Shown here one piece after another: positions 16,533-27,600 of a stretch of 64,000 nucleotides of DNA; the first letter of the stretch is position 1, and each line of letters starts with the position of its first letter. The position numbers were made by a program, and so were the translations under genes. The stretch is taken from assembly GCA_020056225.1 (NCBI GenBank), contig JAGVIE010000023.1, forward strand, positions 62,001 through 126,000. The letters run 5' to 3'. The notes below the pieces were generated by a model. It was given only the letters and a program-made list of their open reading frames with translations, made no database searches and was not told the DNA's origin. The DNA is from Bacteroidota bacterium. GTDB taxonomy: Bacteria; Bacteroidota; Ignavibacteria; UBA10030; SZUA-254.

Positions 16533-16555
16533 AATGTTCCTTTTATGGTCGTAGT

Positions 16556-16795
16556 TTATCTAATTGTTTCTGAGACGTAAGGGATTAATGCGAGGTGGCG
16601 CGCGCGTTTAATCGCCTGAACGAGCTGGCGCTGATGCTTTGCGCAGGTTCCGGTAATTCGCTTCGGGATAATCTTTCCCTGCTCAGAGATGAACTTCACT
16701 AAACGCTTATCGTCTCGATAATCGATATAGATTTCTTTATTCTCACAAAATCGACAAGGTCGATATTTTTTTATTTGTTGCTCTTGTTTTGCCAT
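16556..16795 (-). CDS. rpsR: Ribosomal protein bS18
   Basis: 79 residues, normal length. It contains [62 protein letters not shown], the full bS18 signature. Two Cys pairs are retained (CRFC and the single Cys in TGTCAKHQ), so this is a C+ or partial zinc-type variant. It forms a pair with bS6 in the platform of the small subunit, encoded three genes upstream. The gap to ssb is six bases. Confidence 0.96.
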   Translation of the reverse strand: MAKQEQQIKKYRPCRFCENKEIYIDYRDDKRLVKFISEQGKIIPKRITGTCAKHQRQLVQAIKRARHLALIPYVSETIR

Positions 16796-16801
16796 AATAT
16801 T

Positions 16802-17299
16802 TTATCCTTGGGGTAATGCTGTTGGTTGTTCTTTTAAAAGTTGTGATTCTTCACTAGTTAAGAATTTATCGAAGGAATCGTCTTCAACACTAGAAGGCTC
16901 TTCCTCGTTATGATTGCATTGACTGTTGTTATGTAACGGTTCCGAGGAGATTGTTCTCTTGTTCAGAAATTGTATCCGACGCGCTTTAATCTCAACGACG
17001 CTTCGATTCTGACCTTCGTCGTTTTTGAATAAATGACTTTGTAATTCACCGTCTATCAAAACTGCGCTTCCTTTTTTTAATCGATTATTACAACTATCGG
17101 CTAACTTATTCCATGCGACGATACCGATATAACAAACATCTTCCTGCCACTGGTTTGCTGCGTCCCGATACTTACGGTTCGACGCGATACAAAAATTTAC
17201 AACAGGAGTACCGCTTATCGTTCTGTGGAATACAGGGTCCCTCGTTAAATTACCTGCAATAACAACGCTGTTAATCTCAGGCATTTTTAGATCAGCCAT
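16802..17299 (-). CDS. ssb: Single-stranded DNA-binding protein
   Basis: 165 residues. The OB-fold occupies about residues 8-115 (NSVVIAGNLTRDPVFHRTISGTPVVNFCIASNRKY ... AVLIDGELQSHLF). The C-terminal tail is short, acidic and low in complexity (EEPSSVEDDSFDKFLTSEE) but does not end in the usual D-D-D-I-P-F tip; it ends TALPQG. Partner-binding through the tip may therefore differ, or another SSB may be the main copy in this genome. It lies between rpsF and rpsR, the classical position. Confidence 0.93.
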   Translation of the reverse strand: MADLKMPEINSVVIAGNLTRDPVFHRTISGTPVVNFCIASNRKYRDAANQWQEDVCYIGIVAWNKLADSCNNRLKKGSAVLIDGELQSHLFKNDEGQNRSVVEIKARRIQFLNKRTISSEPLHNNSQCNHNEEEPSSVEDDSFDKFLTSEESQLLKEQPTALPQG

Positions 17300-17345
17300 G
17301 GTTATTCCTCATGTTTCAACGATTGCTAATTATCGATTGAGCCGT

Positions 17346-17768
17346 TTACTTGATTTCCGGAGGAACAACCACATCTTCTTCATCTTCGAAAAGTGGTTCC
17401 GGGATAATAGGTATCGGTTCAACCATGCTTTCGAGGATTGGAGGGGGCTGCTTGCGGGCATCTAGCGCTCTCTGATCAAGTTGAATAGACAAAAATCGGA
17501 TGACGTTCTCATCTAACGTTAGCATGCGTTCAAGTTGAGGAATTAAGGCTCCTGCCGCAACGAATTCTATATTCGCATAGTAACCGTTGTTCTTCTTCTG
17601 GATAGTGTAGGCGAGCCGTTTTCTTCCCCATTTGTTTACCGCGGTGATTTCACCGCCATTCCTGGTTATCAACTCTGTCACCTGAGTTATGAATGTTTCG
17701 ATCTGAGTATCTTCAAGTGACGCGTTGATGATGAAGGTGATTTCGTAAGGTTTTTTTACTTGTTCCAT
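17346..17768 (-). CDS. rpsF: Ribosomal protein bS6
   Basis: 140 residues. The conserved core is YEITFIINASLEDTQIETFITQV near residues 8-30, followed by NKWGRKRLAYTIQKKNNGYYANIEFVA. A 30-residue acidic, proline-rich tail (PIIPEPLFEDEEDVVVPPEIK) is added after the core, as in several related phyla. It binds 16S rRNA helix 23 together with bS18. It starts the rpsF-ssb-rpsR-rplI part of the operon, 80 bases downstream of pth. Confidence 0.95.
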   Translation of the reverse strand: MEQVKKPYEITFIINASLEDTQIETFITQVTELITRNGGEITAVNKWGRKRLAYTIQKKNNGYYANIEFVAAGALIPQLERMLTLDENVIRFLSIQLDQRALDARKQPPPILESMVEPIPIIPEPLFEDEEDVVVPPEIK

Positions 17769-17848
17769 ATATGTTCCCTTCGGACGTTTATAATTGATCT
17801 CGAAATAATTATCCCTGATGATAGCGATAAATTCCGAGACAGGGTGAA

Positions 17849-18439
17849 TTAAACTTGTATGTTATTATAGCGATTACTTGCTGTCTTGAAACCTTCTGTT
17901 ACTGCGGTCAATACTACTTCTTGTGCCGCCAGAACAAGCCTTTGCACGATTTTCATCTCATTTGATGTGAAACATGAGAGAACAAAATCTGACGCTTTGC
18001 TTTTTTCTTCAAGCACCGGTTCGACACCGATTCCGCACCTGAGCCGGGGGAATTCCTCTGTGCTCAAGTGATATATGATAGAATATAAACCGTTGTGTCC
18101 GCCGGAACTTCCGCGTTTACGAAGTCTAATCTTACCGAGCGGAAGATTGAAATCATCCGTTATAACAAGCAACTGGCATAAGTTTATATCGAGAGATTCT
18201 GTAATTTCTCTTACGGCAGTACCTGAGTTATTCATATACGTCAAAGGTTTGACGAGCGTAATCTTTTTACTGCCTATCATTCCCGAACCTATCATATACT
18301 CTCCTTTTCCTTCGGAGAGCGTAATATCTGTTCGATGCGCTACAGCGTCGACGACTGCGAAACCGATATTGTGCCGGGTGTTTTCGTATGAAGATCCCGG
18401 ATTCCCCAGTCCAACGATGACCAGTAGATTATCGGTCGT
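17849..18439 (-). CDS. pth: Peptidyl-tRNA hydrolase with a non-standard start codon
   Basis: The family core VIVGLGNPG-SSYENTRHNIG is encoded at about 18420-18370, upstream of the first ATG (18295), so the gene must start earlier. The upstream in-frame stop is the TAA at 18454-18452 that also ends rplY, and no ATG, GTG or TTG lies between. A ribosome-binding sequence AAAAAGGA is placed six bases before an in-frame ACG (18439-18437); a CTG at 18424 is the other option. From the ACG the protein is about 196 residues, the normal length, and includes the catalytic His of RHN and motifs TYMNNSG and SSGGHNGL. It recycles peptidyl-tRNA. The start is either truly unusual or hides a sequencing error. 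Confidence 0.85.
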   Translation of the reverse strand, partial: TTDNLLVIVGLGNPGSSYENTRHNIGFAVVDAVAHRTDITLSEGKGEYMIGSGMIGSKKITLVKPLTYMNNSGTAVREITESLDINLCQLLVITDDFNLPLGKIRLRKRGSSGGHNGLYSIIYHLSTEEFPRLRCGIGVEPVLEEKSKASDFVLSCFTSNEMKIVQRLVLAAQEVVLTAVTEGFKTASNRYNNIQV

Positions 18440-18451
18440 ATAAAATCCTTT

Positions 18452-19165
18452 TTACTTCTTCTCTTCTTTTGCAGAGGCAGTGGGTTTTGCAGGGGCTTCA
18501 GCTTTTTTATCTGCGGCACCTTCGGTTTCGGCTCCTTCTTCAACCTTCTTGCCTTTTCCGATGACCTCAGGTTCAGCTGGCGCTTCGGCAACCACTTCGG
18601 GCGTGGGTTCTTTCTCAACTGTCGGAGGCATGATGCCGACGATCGAATTATTCTCGTTTTCAAGAATGGTTACATTCTCAACCTTAAGATCGGAAACGTG
18701 AACGAAATTATTGATCTTTAAATTTTCAACGTTCACTTCAATATGTTCAGGAATAAATTTTGGCAAGCAGGCAATCTTAAGCCTGTGAATAATTTGCTGG
18801 AGTACACCGCCTTCGCGTACGCCTAACGGAATACCGCCTGTAATAACAATCGGAACTTCCAACGTAATCTTTTCATCTTCCCTTAAACCCTGAAGATCAA
18901 AATGGATGGGCTTGTCGGTTACAGCATCGAATTGTATATCCCGGAGGATGCAATTTTTGTCAACGCCGCTGTTCAATTTCAGATTAATAATGTGAGTTTC
19001 TAAAGTATGGATCAGCGGTCTCAAACTTTTTTCCGGGACCATGATGGGTATATTATCTTCACCATGAATATAATACACTCCGGGAATATTTCCCTGACGG
19101 CGGAGACTATTCACCTGTTTGCCGATCAGTGTTCGAACTTCTGCAGTTAATGTTAATTCGCGCAT
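18452..19165 (-). CDS. rplY: Ribosomal protein bL25, CTC type
   Basis: 237 residues. N-terminal L25 domain (LTAEVRTLIGKQVNSLRRQGNIPGVYYIHG) followed by the TL5/CTC beta domain (ITLEVPIVITGGIPLGVREGGVLQQI, FIPEHIEVNVENLKI). A C-terminal tail rich in Ala, Glu, Lys and Pro follows (from about residue 190). It binds 5S rRNA. It lies 14 bases after prs and is followed by pth, the standard order. Confidence 0.95.
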   Translation of the reverse strand: MRELTLTAEVRTLIGKQVNSLRRQGNIPGVYYIHGEDNIPIMVPEKSLRPLIHTLETHIINLKLNSGVDKNCILRDIQFDAVTDKPIHFDLQGLREDEKITLEVPIVITGGIPLGVREGGVLQQIIHRLKIACLPKFIPEHIEVNVENLKINNFVHVSDLKVENVTILENENNSIVGIMPPTVEKEPTPEVVAEAPAEPEVIGKGKKVEEGAETEGAADKKAEAPAKPTASAKEEKK

Positions 19166-19179
19166 TCTTTTTCCTTTTC

Positions 19180-20127
19180 TTATCCTTTGTCTATATCAAA
19201 TAATGAGCTTATCGATTCATTTCGGTAAGCCCGTAAAATTGCTTCACCAAATAATTCTGAGACAGAGAGAATTTCTATTTTTTGCATTGCAGCCGCCTGC
19301 TGACTGAGCGGTATAGAATCGGTAACAAAAACTTTCGATACTTCAGACTCCGCAATACGGGCGAGTGAATCTCCGGAAAATATCGGATGAGTACACGCGC
19401 CAAATATTGATTTTGCTCCTGATGCCATAAGCGCTTTGGCAGCGCTTGTGAATGTTCCGCCTGTATCGATTAAATCATCCACAATAATAATATTCCGATC
19501 TTCCGCATTACCGATAATGTTCATAACTTCCGATTGATTAGGCTTGGGCCGCCTCTTATCGATTAGAAGTAGATCGGCGTCTAATCGTTTTGCAAAGGCG
19601 CGTGCCATTTTGATTCCACCGACATCCGGTGAAACAAGCGTAAGGTTCGGAATCTTTTTGTTAGCAAAGAACGTTATATAAACCGCAGATGAATAAAGAT
19701 GATCGACCGGTATATCAAAAAAACCTTGAATCTGTGGTGCATGTAAATCCATCGTAATAACGCGATCAGCGCCAGCGGTTGCGATCAAATTTGCAACGAG
19801 TTTTGCCGTTATCGAAACTCTCGGTTGATCTTTTCTATCCTGACGAGCATAGCCAAAATACGGTATTACTGCCGTTACCTTTCGCGCAGATGCGCGCTTA
19901 GCGGCATCAATCATAATCAGCAATTCCATCAAATTCGTTGCCGGTGGATTTGTTGATTGCAATATGAAGACATCGGTGCCGCGGATGTTCTCATTGAATT
20001 TTACCCAAATCTCGCCGTCACTGAAATTTGTTACGTCACATTTGCCGATCGGGATACCGATTTTCGCGGCTACTTTCTCAGCGAGTTCGGGATTTGACCT
20101 GCCAGTAAATAATTTAAGTTCAGACAT
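19180..20127 (-). CDS. prs: Ribose-phosphate pyrophosphokinase
   Basis: 315 residues, full length. Signatures: FTGRSNPELAEKVAAKIGIPIGKCDVTNFSDGEIWV, the ATP site YFGYARQDRKDQPR, and the PRPP-binding loop IIVDDLIDTGGTFTSAAKAL. It makes 5-phosphoribosyl 1-diphosphate for nucleotide, His and Trp synthesis. It is the first gene of the prs-rplY-pth operon. The 174-base gap upstream (20128-20301) separates it from a secreted protein gene on the same strand and should contain the operon promoter, which I could not pin down. Confidence 0.96.
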   Translation of the reverse strand: MSELKLFTGRSNPELAEKVAAKIGIPIGKCDVTNFSDGEIWVKFNENIRGTDVFILQSTNPPATNLMELLIMIDAAKRASARKVTAVIPYFGYARQDRKDQPRVSITAKLVANLIATAGADRVITMDLHAPQIQGFFDIPVDHLYSSAVYITFFANKKIPNLTLVSPDVGGIKMARAFAKRLDADLLLIDKRRPKPNQSEVMNIIGNAEDRNIIIVDDLIDTGGTFTSAAKALMASGAKSIFGACTHPIFSGDSLARIAESEVSKVFVTDSIPLSQQAAAMQKIEILSVSELFGEAILRAYRNESISSLFDIDKG

Positions 20128-20301
20128 TCAAGAAATATTGATAGGCAGAAATCATTAATTTATTAGCCGGATAGCATAAAAACGATGCTTTTGCAATAAA
20201 ATCCGTTCTAAATATACGTAAAATCTGAAAATCTTGCAAGAAGTTTCTCAAATGAGATGTTCGAATCGCAGATTAGGAAATTTTGCAGAACCTACATATT
20301 G

Positions 20302-23300
20302 TTATTTTAATAAAAGCATCTTTCTTACTTCAACATAATTTTTCTGAGTGCTCTTTGCCGAGATGCGATAAAAATATAAACCTGAACTGTTGGCATTGCC
20401 GTTTCTCAAACTGCCCGAATCGAATTCGATCTGATGATTTCCTGCATCCATCCCTATGTCGTTGATAAGTGTCGATACCTCCTGTCCAAGCAGGTTGTAT
20501 ACTTTTAGGCTTACAACGGCGTTGCTTGGCAATGCAAACTCGATCACAGTCGATGGATTGAATGGATTCGGGTAATTTTGTTTCAAAGAAAAATCTTTCG
20601 GGATAAGTTTTGAAATATCAGCATTGAACGCGATGGATCGGATCGATGGATTTGATATTTGAACGCTGCCGGCGCGTGAACCGTTCGATTGATTCAAACA
20701 TCTACCGGACGAAATATCTATCAGACTCACTGATTGGATCGATGATTGTTTAATATCCCAGCTAATGGTAACAGGATATGCTTCAGTTTGGAAATCAATA
20801 GTCAGTCGTCGCAATCGATCCGAGATAAATTCTACTGCCTGCTGAGAAGAGAATCGTGCATCGAAGATTCCATTCGGCGGCAGAGGCGGGAGTTCGTATC
20901 CGCCTTCCGATGCCGGTGAATTCCCTTTCTCCCCGAAGTATAAAGTTTGTTTGCCGCCATTTTTATCGGCGATGGTAATAGTGTTTAACTGGTGAAGCAT
21001 ATCTGCATCATACCTGTTATTCTCTTTAGAATAAACCGTGCCGGACTTGGTAAGAATGAGGTCACCGGGCAGGTTAGTTTTGACCCAGTACGCCTTAGAT
21101 GGTTTTATTGAATCGCTGGGATCATAGGAAGTAGTAAAAGAATAATAGTCGCTCAGTACCATATTGGAAGGAAGTCGCTGAATAGTTGATATAGGTACCG
21201 GTGACGATATTGAACCTATCATATTCCATCCCTCGTTCAGATGGAAAGTATCGGTTGTAAGTTCTGTACCGTCGATTGGCACAAGTTCGGGTGCCATAAA
21301 TTTTAACCAATATCCGTATCTGTTTGCCAGAGTGTCGGTGCTATAATATTGGTTGGTGAATCCGAATGCGCTTGATATCGCAGTGGGGAAGATTGTCGTC
21401 TTATAATTATCGCCTCTTAAATTGACAGGAATGGAAACCATGTTCCATCCTTGATTGAATAAGTAATAAGAAGGCGCATTGTAAACAATCTCAAATGAAG
21501 TAACGGTTGGGTCGGTTATGATAAATGAATTCTGATTTCTCATATCAACAGAAAATTTTACACCATGAGTTGTGCCGTCTCTTAGAATAATATTTCCGAA
21601 AGGGAAGATAGTATTATCCCAATTGAGCGTGAAAGGATACCCGGCGGACCCCGGCTGGAATGAACATGTATAAGTTATTTGCTGGTGTGTATAACTTAGG
21701 ATGTTACGGATATCGGTGTCGGTTCCGTTTGTTGCAGGTATCGACCATCGTGCATCAAAAAAGCCTAATGATGGTTTCGGTGCGAGTTGTACTTCCTGCC
21801 AATAGGGATCGATGCCGTCTGTCGCACCGGGTGCGGCACCAAAAATTAACATCGTAGTTCCGGATCCATTGTCCGATATAGTTAAGCTATCAATGAACTG
21901 TTGAGGGTGTTTCCAATAATATTCGCTTCTGCCGATATACCAGGTGGAGAATTTAGAAACTGAATCAAGACTAATTGAAACAATATCACTATCGAGATAA
22001 TTGCTGACCCCCATATTGAAAATAATACCGCTTGAATCTCTGAATAAGCCCAGATAATCGATCGGAATGGAAGTTTCGGATGTATCATATCGCAGTGATA
22101 ATTGGGAAAGATAATTACTTCCACCGATTGCCGAAATCGAATAATACCGTTTTACAAAAACAGTATCTGATAAACCTGGACCTAATGTATTCGGATAACT
22201 TGTCATCAAGACGGTATCAGGAAGCGTGCCGACAGGATGAAATATTACATATGTTAACTGGCTCTCGAATCTATATTCATATGATGTGCCTTGATTGATC
22301 GCACGTTTGATAGTTCCACCGTTTATGAATCCAGCACCTTGAAACCCCTGTGGATCAGGATTCTGAATTGTCAGTGTGTCAAATTGCCGAAGAGAGATAT
22401 TTGTCTGTAGAGTTAAATTATTTTTTATTGTAATATTACCGAGAGATTGAACGACAGCATTATTAGTGATAAACATGTTGAAGAATGATCCGCGCAACTG
22501 AGCATTATTGGAGATAATGAAAGTTGATTTTGCGGGATTCAAACTGCCGTTTGTTCCGAATGCAAGGTTGTCTCCCGTAATTATCTCCAGCGACGATGTC
22601 GGTTCGATATCGAGTGTACCATCGATCTTTAAGGTTCCGCTTACCGCAAGCTGGGCAAGACCTCCTCCGATCGTTAATTTTGCTCCGGCATCTATTCGTA
22701 AGCCTCCAATGTTAATTTGCTGTAAAAGACTGCGCAGAACAGGTCTGTTAACTGTTACCGGTATATAGACACTATCGCCTTTTTCCGGCACACCAACAGG
22801 TATCCAATTAGCAGGAGATGTCCAAAGAGAATCCACAGAGCCGGTCCATCTGCGAATCGGAAGCGGAGAGATGGCAGAACATATCAAGGTTCCGCCTTGT
22901 CCAGCGGCGAAGAGTGTACCTCCGCCGGAAGCAGATTTTACAAGAACTATATCCCAGAGAGTATTTTGTGTCCCGCTGTTTTGGACAGACCAAGTTGCGC
23001 CCATATCAGTGGTCTTTACTACAGTTCCGTCATCACCGACTGCCCAGCCGGTTGTTCGGTCTATGAATGTTATCCCATATAAACTCGCCCATCCATCAAC
23101 AGTTGCCGGAGTCCATATGTTTCCGCCGTCAGTTGTTGAAACGACAGATCCAAAATCACCTGATGCATATACGGTATTCTCATCGACGATATCGATTCCA
23201 TATAAAGTCTGACTTGTATTGCTGACTTGAGAAATCCAATTATGACCGCCATCGACTGTTTTTAGTATTTCGCCGCCATAACCAACTGCCCAACCAATAT

Positions 23301-24672
23301 TTGCGTTATAAAATTTTATGCGCATCAACGGCGCTGAAACATTAGATGTTTCCGGTTTCCAGATGAGTCCACCATTAATTGTGTTAAGGATAGTTCCGAA
23401 ATCACCGACAGCCCAACCAGTTGTAGGAGAGATAAAGAATACCGAATATAATGACAGATCTGAGTGACTGTTCTGTTCAGTCCATGAGCCGCCGCCGGTA
23501 GTTGTTCTAATGATAACGGCACTATCACCGACCGCCCATCCGGTAGTACTGTTGATCATGTGAACTCCATAAAGAGTTTGGATCACTCCGCTTGTCTGTT
23601 GTGCCCACGAGGTTCCCCCGTCTTGCGACAATACCACAGTGCCTTCTTCACCAACAGCGATGCCGAATGACTGACCTGAAAAAGAGATCGCGTCTAAAAT
23701 GCTTTTGGTCCCGCTCGACTGAGAAATCCAATTTATACCCCCATCGGTTGTGGCTACTATCGTACCGAAGTCACCGGTTGCCCAACCGGTTGTTGAAGAT
23801 GAAAAACTTATTCCGTAAAGATCATTATATGTGTTACTCGTTTGCTCGAACCAAGAAAAGCCTCCATTGGTAGTCTTGATCATAACACCAAAACTGCCGG
23901 TTGCATAACCGATGAGAGGTGAAGTAAATTGGAGTCCATATAAACTATAATCGATTCCACTTGCCAGCGGAACCCATGTGTTGCCTCCGTTCGTCGATTT
24001 GATGATCATTCCGAATGTGCCGACAGCATAACCTACAGATGAAGAAATGAATTGGACATTGTACAAATTTTGGACCGTGTTTGTTGTTTTAGTGACCCAA
24101 GTGTTCCCGCCATCGGTAGTCGCGATTAATTTACCTTCTGTCCCAACTGCCCAGCCCATAGTGGGTGTCAGAAAATACATTCCGTAAATAGTTACTGTTA
24201 TACCGCTATTTTGCTCTGTCCATGATGTGCCGCCGTCAGTTGTTTTATAGATCATCCCTTGAGCGCCTGCAATCCAGCCTGTGCTTTCTGAAATAAAATC
24301 GGATGTAAAAATATCTTTTATTGTAGAGATATACTGTATAAACCAAGTATTGCCAGCATCAGTTGTTTTAAGAATTTTTCCATATTCTCCAACTGCCCAC
24401 CCAACCGATTTGGAAACGAATTGCGTACTATAAAATGCTTCCGTAACTCCGGCGGCTGTTGGCGTCACTTGCCATGTCTTTCCACCGTTAGTTGTTTTAA
24501 TTATTGTTCCGTTGTTGGCGATTGCAAAAGCAGTATCTTGACTAATCGCGGTAACGCCGTTGATGGCATTGCCCTGCGGTAAAGGATTAACCCATTGCCA
24601 CGATGTTTGTTGTGACCGGAGGATTTGTTGAGTTCCGAGAAACAGGGCGAGAAACAGAAATATGTGTTTCAT
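20302..24672 (-). CDS. Giant secreted Ycf48/BNR-repeat protein with T9SS sorting domain
   Basis: 1456 residues. Signal peptide MKHIFLFLALFLGTQQILRS. Residues about 25-640 are over a dozen repeats of the form GWAVGDFGTIxxTTDGGxxW, each about 43 residues, as in Ycf48-like/BNR beta-propellers. Next come a beta-helix-like stretch, then two copies of the module GWNMVSIPV/GWNMIGSI, and the phrase ELPPLPPNGIFDARF before the C-terminus. The end is a type A sorting domain (NYPNPFNPSTVIEFALP ... YNLLGQEV), which should direct secretion and surface anchoring by the type IX system. The protein shares its C-terminal module with the carboxypeptidase encoded immediately upstream (21-base gap), suggesting one operon. 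The ligand is unknown. Confidence 0.9.
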   Translation of the reverse strand: MKHIFLFLALFLGTQQILRSQQTSWQWVNPLPQGNAINGVTAISQDTAFAIANNGTIIKTTNGGKTWQVTPTAAGVTEAFYSTQFVSKSVGWAVGEYGKILKTTDAGNTWFIQYISTIKDIFTSDFISESTGWIAGAQGMIYKTTDGGTSWTEQNSGITVTIYGMYFLTPTMGWAVGTEGKLIATTDGGNTWVTKTTNTVQNLYNVQFISSSVGYAVGTFGMIIKSTNGGNTWVPLASGIDYSLYGLQFTSPLIGYATGSFGVMIKTTNGGFSWFEQTSNTYNDLYGISFSSSTTGWATGDFGTIVATTDGGINWISQSSGTKSILDAISFSGQSFGIAVGEEGTVVLSQDGGTSWAQQTSGVIQTLYGVHMINSTTGWAVGDSAVIIRTTTGGGSWTEQNSHSDLSLYSVFFISPTTGWAVGDFGTILNTINGGLIWKPETSNVSAPLMRIKFYNANIGWAVGYGGEILKTVDGGHNWISQVSNTSQTLYGIDIVDENTVYASGDFGSVVSTTDGGNIWTPATVDGWASLYGITFIDRTTGWAVGDDGTVVKTTDMGATWSVQNSGTQNTLWDIVLVKSASGGGTLFAAGQGGTLICSAISPLPIRRWTGSVDSLWTSPANWIPVGVPEKGDSVYIPVTVNRPVLRSLLQQINIGGLRIDAGAKLTIGGGLAQLAVSGTLKIDGTLDIEPTSSLEIITGDNLAFGTNGSLNPAKSTFIISNNAQLRGSFFNMFITNNAVVQSLGNITIKNNLTLQTNISLRQFDTLTIQNPDPQGFQGAGFINGGTIKRAINQGTSYEYRFESQLTYVIFHPVGTLPDTVLMTSYPNTLGPGLSDTVFVKRYYSISAIGGSNYLSQLSLRYDTSETSIPIDYLGLFRDSSGIIFNMGVSNYLDSDIVSISLDSVSKFSTWYIGRSEYYWKHPQQFIDSLTISDNGSGTTMLIFGAAPGATDGIDPYWQEVQLAPKPSLGFFDARWSIPATNGTDTDIRNILSYTHQQITYTCSFQPGSAGYPFTLNWDNTIFPFGNIILRDGTTHGVKFSVDMRNQNSFIITDPTVTSFEIVYNAPSYYLFNQGWNMVSIPVNLRGDNYKTTIFPTAISSAFGFTNQYYSTDTLANRYGYWLKFMAPELVPIDGTELTTDTFHLNEGWNMIGSISSPVPISTIQRLPSNMVLSDYYSFTTSYDPSDSIKPSKAYWVKTNLPGDLILTKSGTVYSKENNRYDADMLHQLNTITIADKNGGKQTLYFGEKGNSPASEGGYELPPLPPNGIFDARFSSQQAVEFISDRLRRLTIDFQTEAYPVTISWDIKQSSIQSVSLIDISSGRCLNQSNGSRAGSVQISNPSIRSIAFNADISKLIPKDFSLKQNYPNPFNPSTVIEFALPSNAVVSLKVYNLLGQEVSTLINDIGMDAGNHQIEFDSGSLRNGNANSSGLYFYRISAKSTQKNYVEVRKMLLLK

Positions 24673-24692
24673 TTATGATTACCTTTGTGATG

Positions 24693-27600
24693 TTATTTTA
24701 CGAGAAGCATCTTATCCATTAATTGAACTATAGGATTACCATTAAGCGGTTGAGCTATTAGGCGATAAAAATAAACTCCGGATGAATGTTTACTTCCATC
24801 GAAATTAAAATAGTATCTGCCGCCGGCATAAGCCTGATTCGATATCAGTGATTCTACCTGTTGCCCGACTACATTGAATACGTTAAGCGTAATAACCGAG
24901 CGAGCCGGCAAATCGAATTGTATTGTTGTAGAAGGATTAAAGGGATTTGGGTAGTTACGAAACAGAGAAAATTTTACCGGTATAAATTCGGTTGTTATTT
25001 TTTTAAGAGTAACCGACTTGACATCAGGGTTCGATATCAACATTGATCCTTCATTTACTATAGATTGTATTCCAATATGACCGTTTGCATCAGTCAATTC
25101 AAATTGTTCGGTTCCGGTATTGTGAACATTCCAGTCGACCTTTATTGGATAAGAAGACGATTGTATCAGAATCGTCGCGTCTAATGTTTTATTCGTTTGT
25201 AAGGGAAACAGTTCTAACATTCTTTGCGATGCAAATCTGACGTCGAAAGATCCCTCCGGTGGAACCGGCGGCAATTCATAATCAGTAAGCGAAACATTTC
25301 CATCATTATCCAATCCAAAATAAAGTTTAGTACTCCTTCCGGAGTTGTCCGATATCGTAATGGTATTGAATAATTGAAGTATTTCATTAGAATTGATTTT
25401 ATACTCTAATGCTTCTGATGGCTTTATACATGAAATTATTAGATTCCGAGGACCCTTAATCCAGAAACCCTCTCCGGGAGTGAATAACTCAGGTTCGTAA
25501 TACGAGCCATTGTACCCGAAAAGCCGACAAGGTGGAGGATCACACTGCATTTGTGAGACTAATGTCGGACATCCTAAACCGCCAATCATCGACCATCCCG
25601 TCGGTAATTGGATCGTGTCGTGAGTGATCGGTGTTCCTGCGTATTGTATCGTGTCGGCATTTGAATATTTAATCCAATATGACTTTCCATATTCGAGTGT
25701 GTCTTTTGCTACATAACTTCCTTCATACGCAAACGCATCCGAAACAGCATTAGCATATAATTGGGATTTTGTCCGGTTATCAGTCATCATCGGTACGGAT
25801 ACCATCGACCATCCTGAGAGAATAGGGAACACTATGGTATCAAGCATAGTGTGTGTTATCTCTATACAGTTAATAGCGTCATTCGCGATTATGACTCCTG
25901 TATCAGCTAACATATTGATATTCAATAATGTTCCATGAGTAGTTCCATCACGCATGTGCCATCCACCTCTTGAGAATGATTGTGGATTCCATTTGAGCGT
26001 GAATGGGTATCCATCCGGACCCGGCTGAAATTCGGCTATGTACAGATTAGATGAATTGTCCATGCTTAGAGTATCGCGCAGGTCGAGGATTGTTCCGTAT
26101 GTTTCTGAAATTCTCCATCGGGCATCAAACGTGCCGGGCGATGGTTTCAGATGCAATTCTCTTTCTCCTAATAATGAATCAATTCCATCAGTACAATGTG
26201 TAAGTTCACCGAAAATGAGCGAATCTATTCCTGCTCCATTATCACTCAATCGAAGAATTGGTAGTGCTGGTCGATATGCCGTGATGCGGATATCATCGAG
26301 GTACCAGCCATCGCGATTATCACTTCCATCGGATATGAGCGAGAATCGGAGTGATATCAGTTGATCGCTGAATTGTGATAAATCAATTTCTTGTTCAACC
26401 CAATCGAGACCGGGAGTATAACCATCGTATCCCCAAGTACCTGAGTATTGTATTCCATATCCGGACCCCGTGCGTGAGAGTTTACTGCGTAAACTTTTCC
26501 ATGTACTGCCGTTGTTGGTCGAAACTTCAATCTTGGCAAAGTCAGTTGTAGGTTCAATAGCCCATTTTGTCCAGAATTTCAAAGTGCAAAAATCATAATT
26601 GGTCAAATCTAATGAGTTGCTTAATGTCAGAAAATTATAAGCTGATCCACTATAATATCCCGAAGGACTATCCGTGAATGAATAGGGAGGTGTGTGTGAA
26701 GTGGATGTTATACCCCATGTGCCTTCAATATTCCAGTTACCTGTTCCTGCGTTTGCGCTATCATCGATGAGAGTGATAGGTGATCCTATAATCGTTGAGG
26801 CAGTATCGCGGTGAAAATATCCATCGGTCGATGTAAATGTGAAGTAAAAGTTTATCGCTGAGGTCATCGGGCAATCTGGTTTTACCATACCACTGAAATT
26901 CACGGTTGAATCGCTGCGAGCAAGCATCGATGATAGAGTGACTGAATTTATGCTGAACGCAATTCCCGGCAGACTCGAGGAAACCGCCACGGTTAAATTT
27001 TCAGCATCCTTCAGACCCTTATTCCTGATTGTAGTCGAGAGAGTAAATTCTTCACCGGAAGTCAACTGACCGTCATTATCCGGATCTTTTATTTCGATTC
27101 GTTTTAAGATAGTGTATTGACCGGAGACATATGACAAATATTTATTAGCGGACAAATTTTTAATAGCTAAAGGCAGAATTTCATTAGTGGGGGGCCAGAA
27201 ACCGGATGTTCCTACTTCGGGTGTCATGGCATAGGTTTTTGTCATTGTACCGCTATACATATAATCGTCGGAGTTTCCCCGCGTGGAGTAATTTACAGTT
27301 TGCTGGTCCGTTCCGGTTGTATACCGATTTTCACTCACCATATCGAAAGCGAACTCTCTGAAATTCAGCGAGTCATCGGTTTCCGTCGTAAGATAACCCC
27401 ACGGGAATATGAGGTAGTTTCCATATGTGTGATAGTTTAGGCAAGTCTGTATATTGTGTGACCACATGAACTCATCGATTGCAAATGTTTCAGGCTCTGA
27501 GAAAGGTGAAGGACCTCGATAGGTGTCGTCACCCGGATTAGTGCTCGATCCCCCATTAGGTCCGTTCCACATTTCGTAAGTTCCATAATTTCTATTTAAA

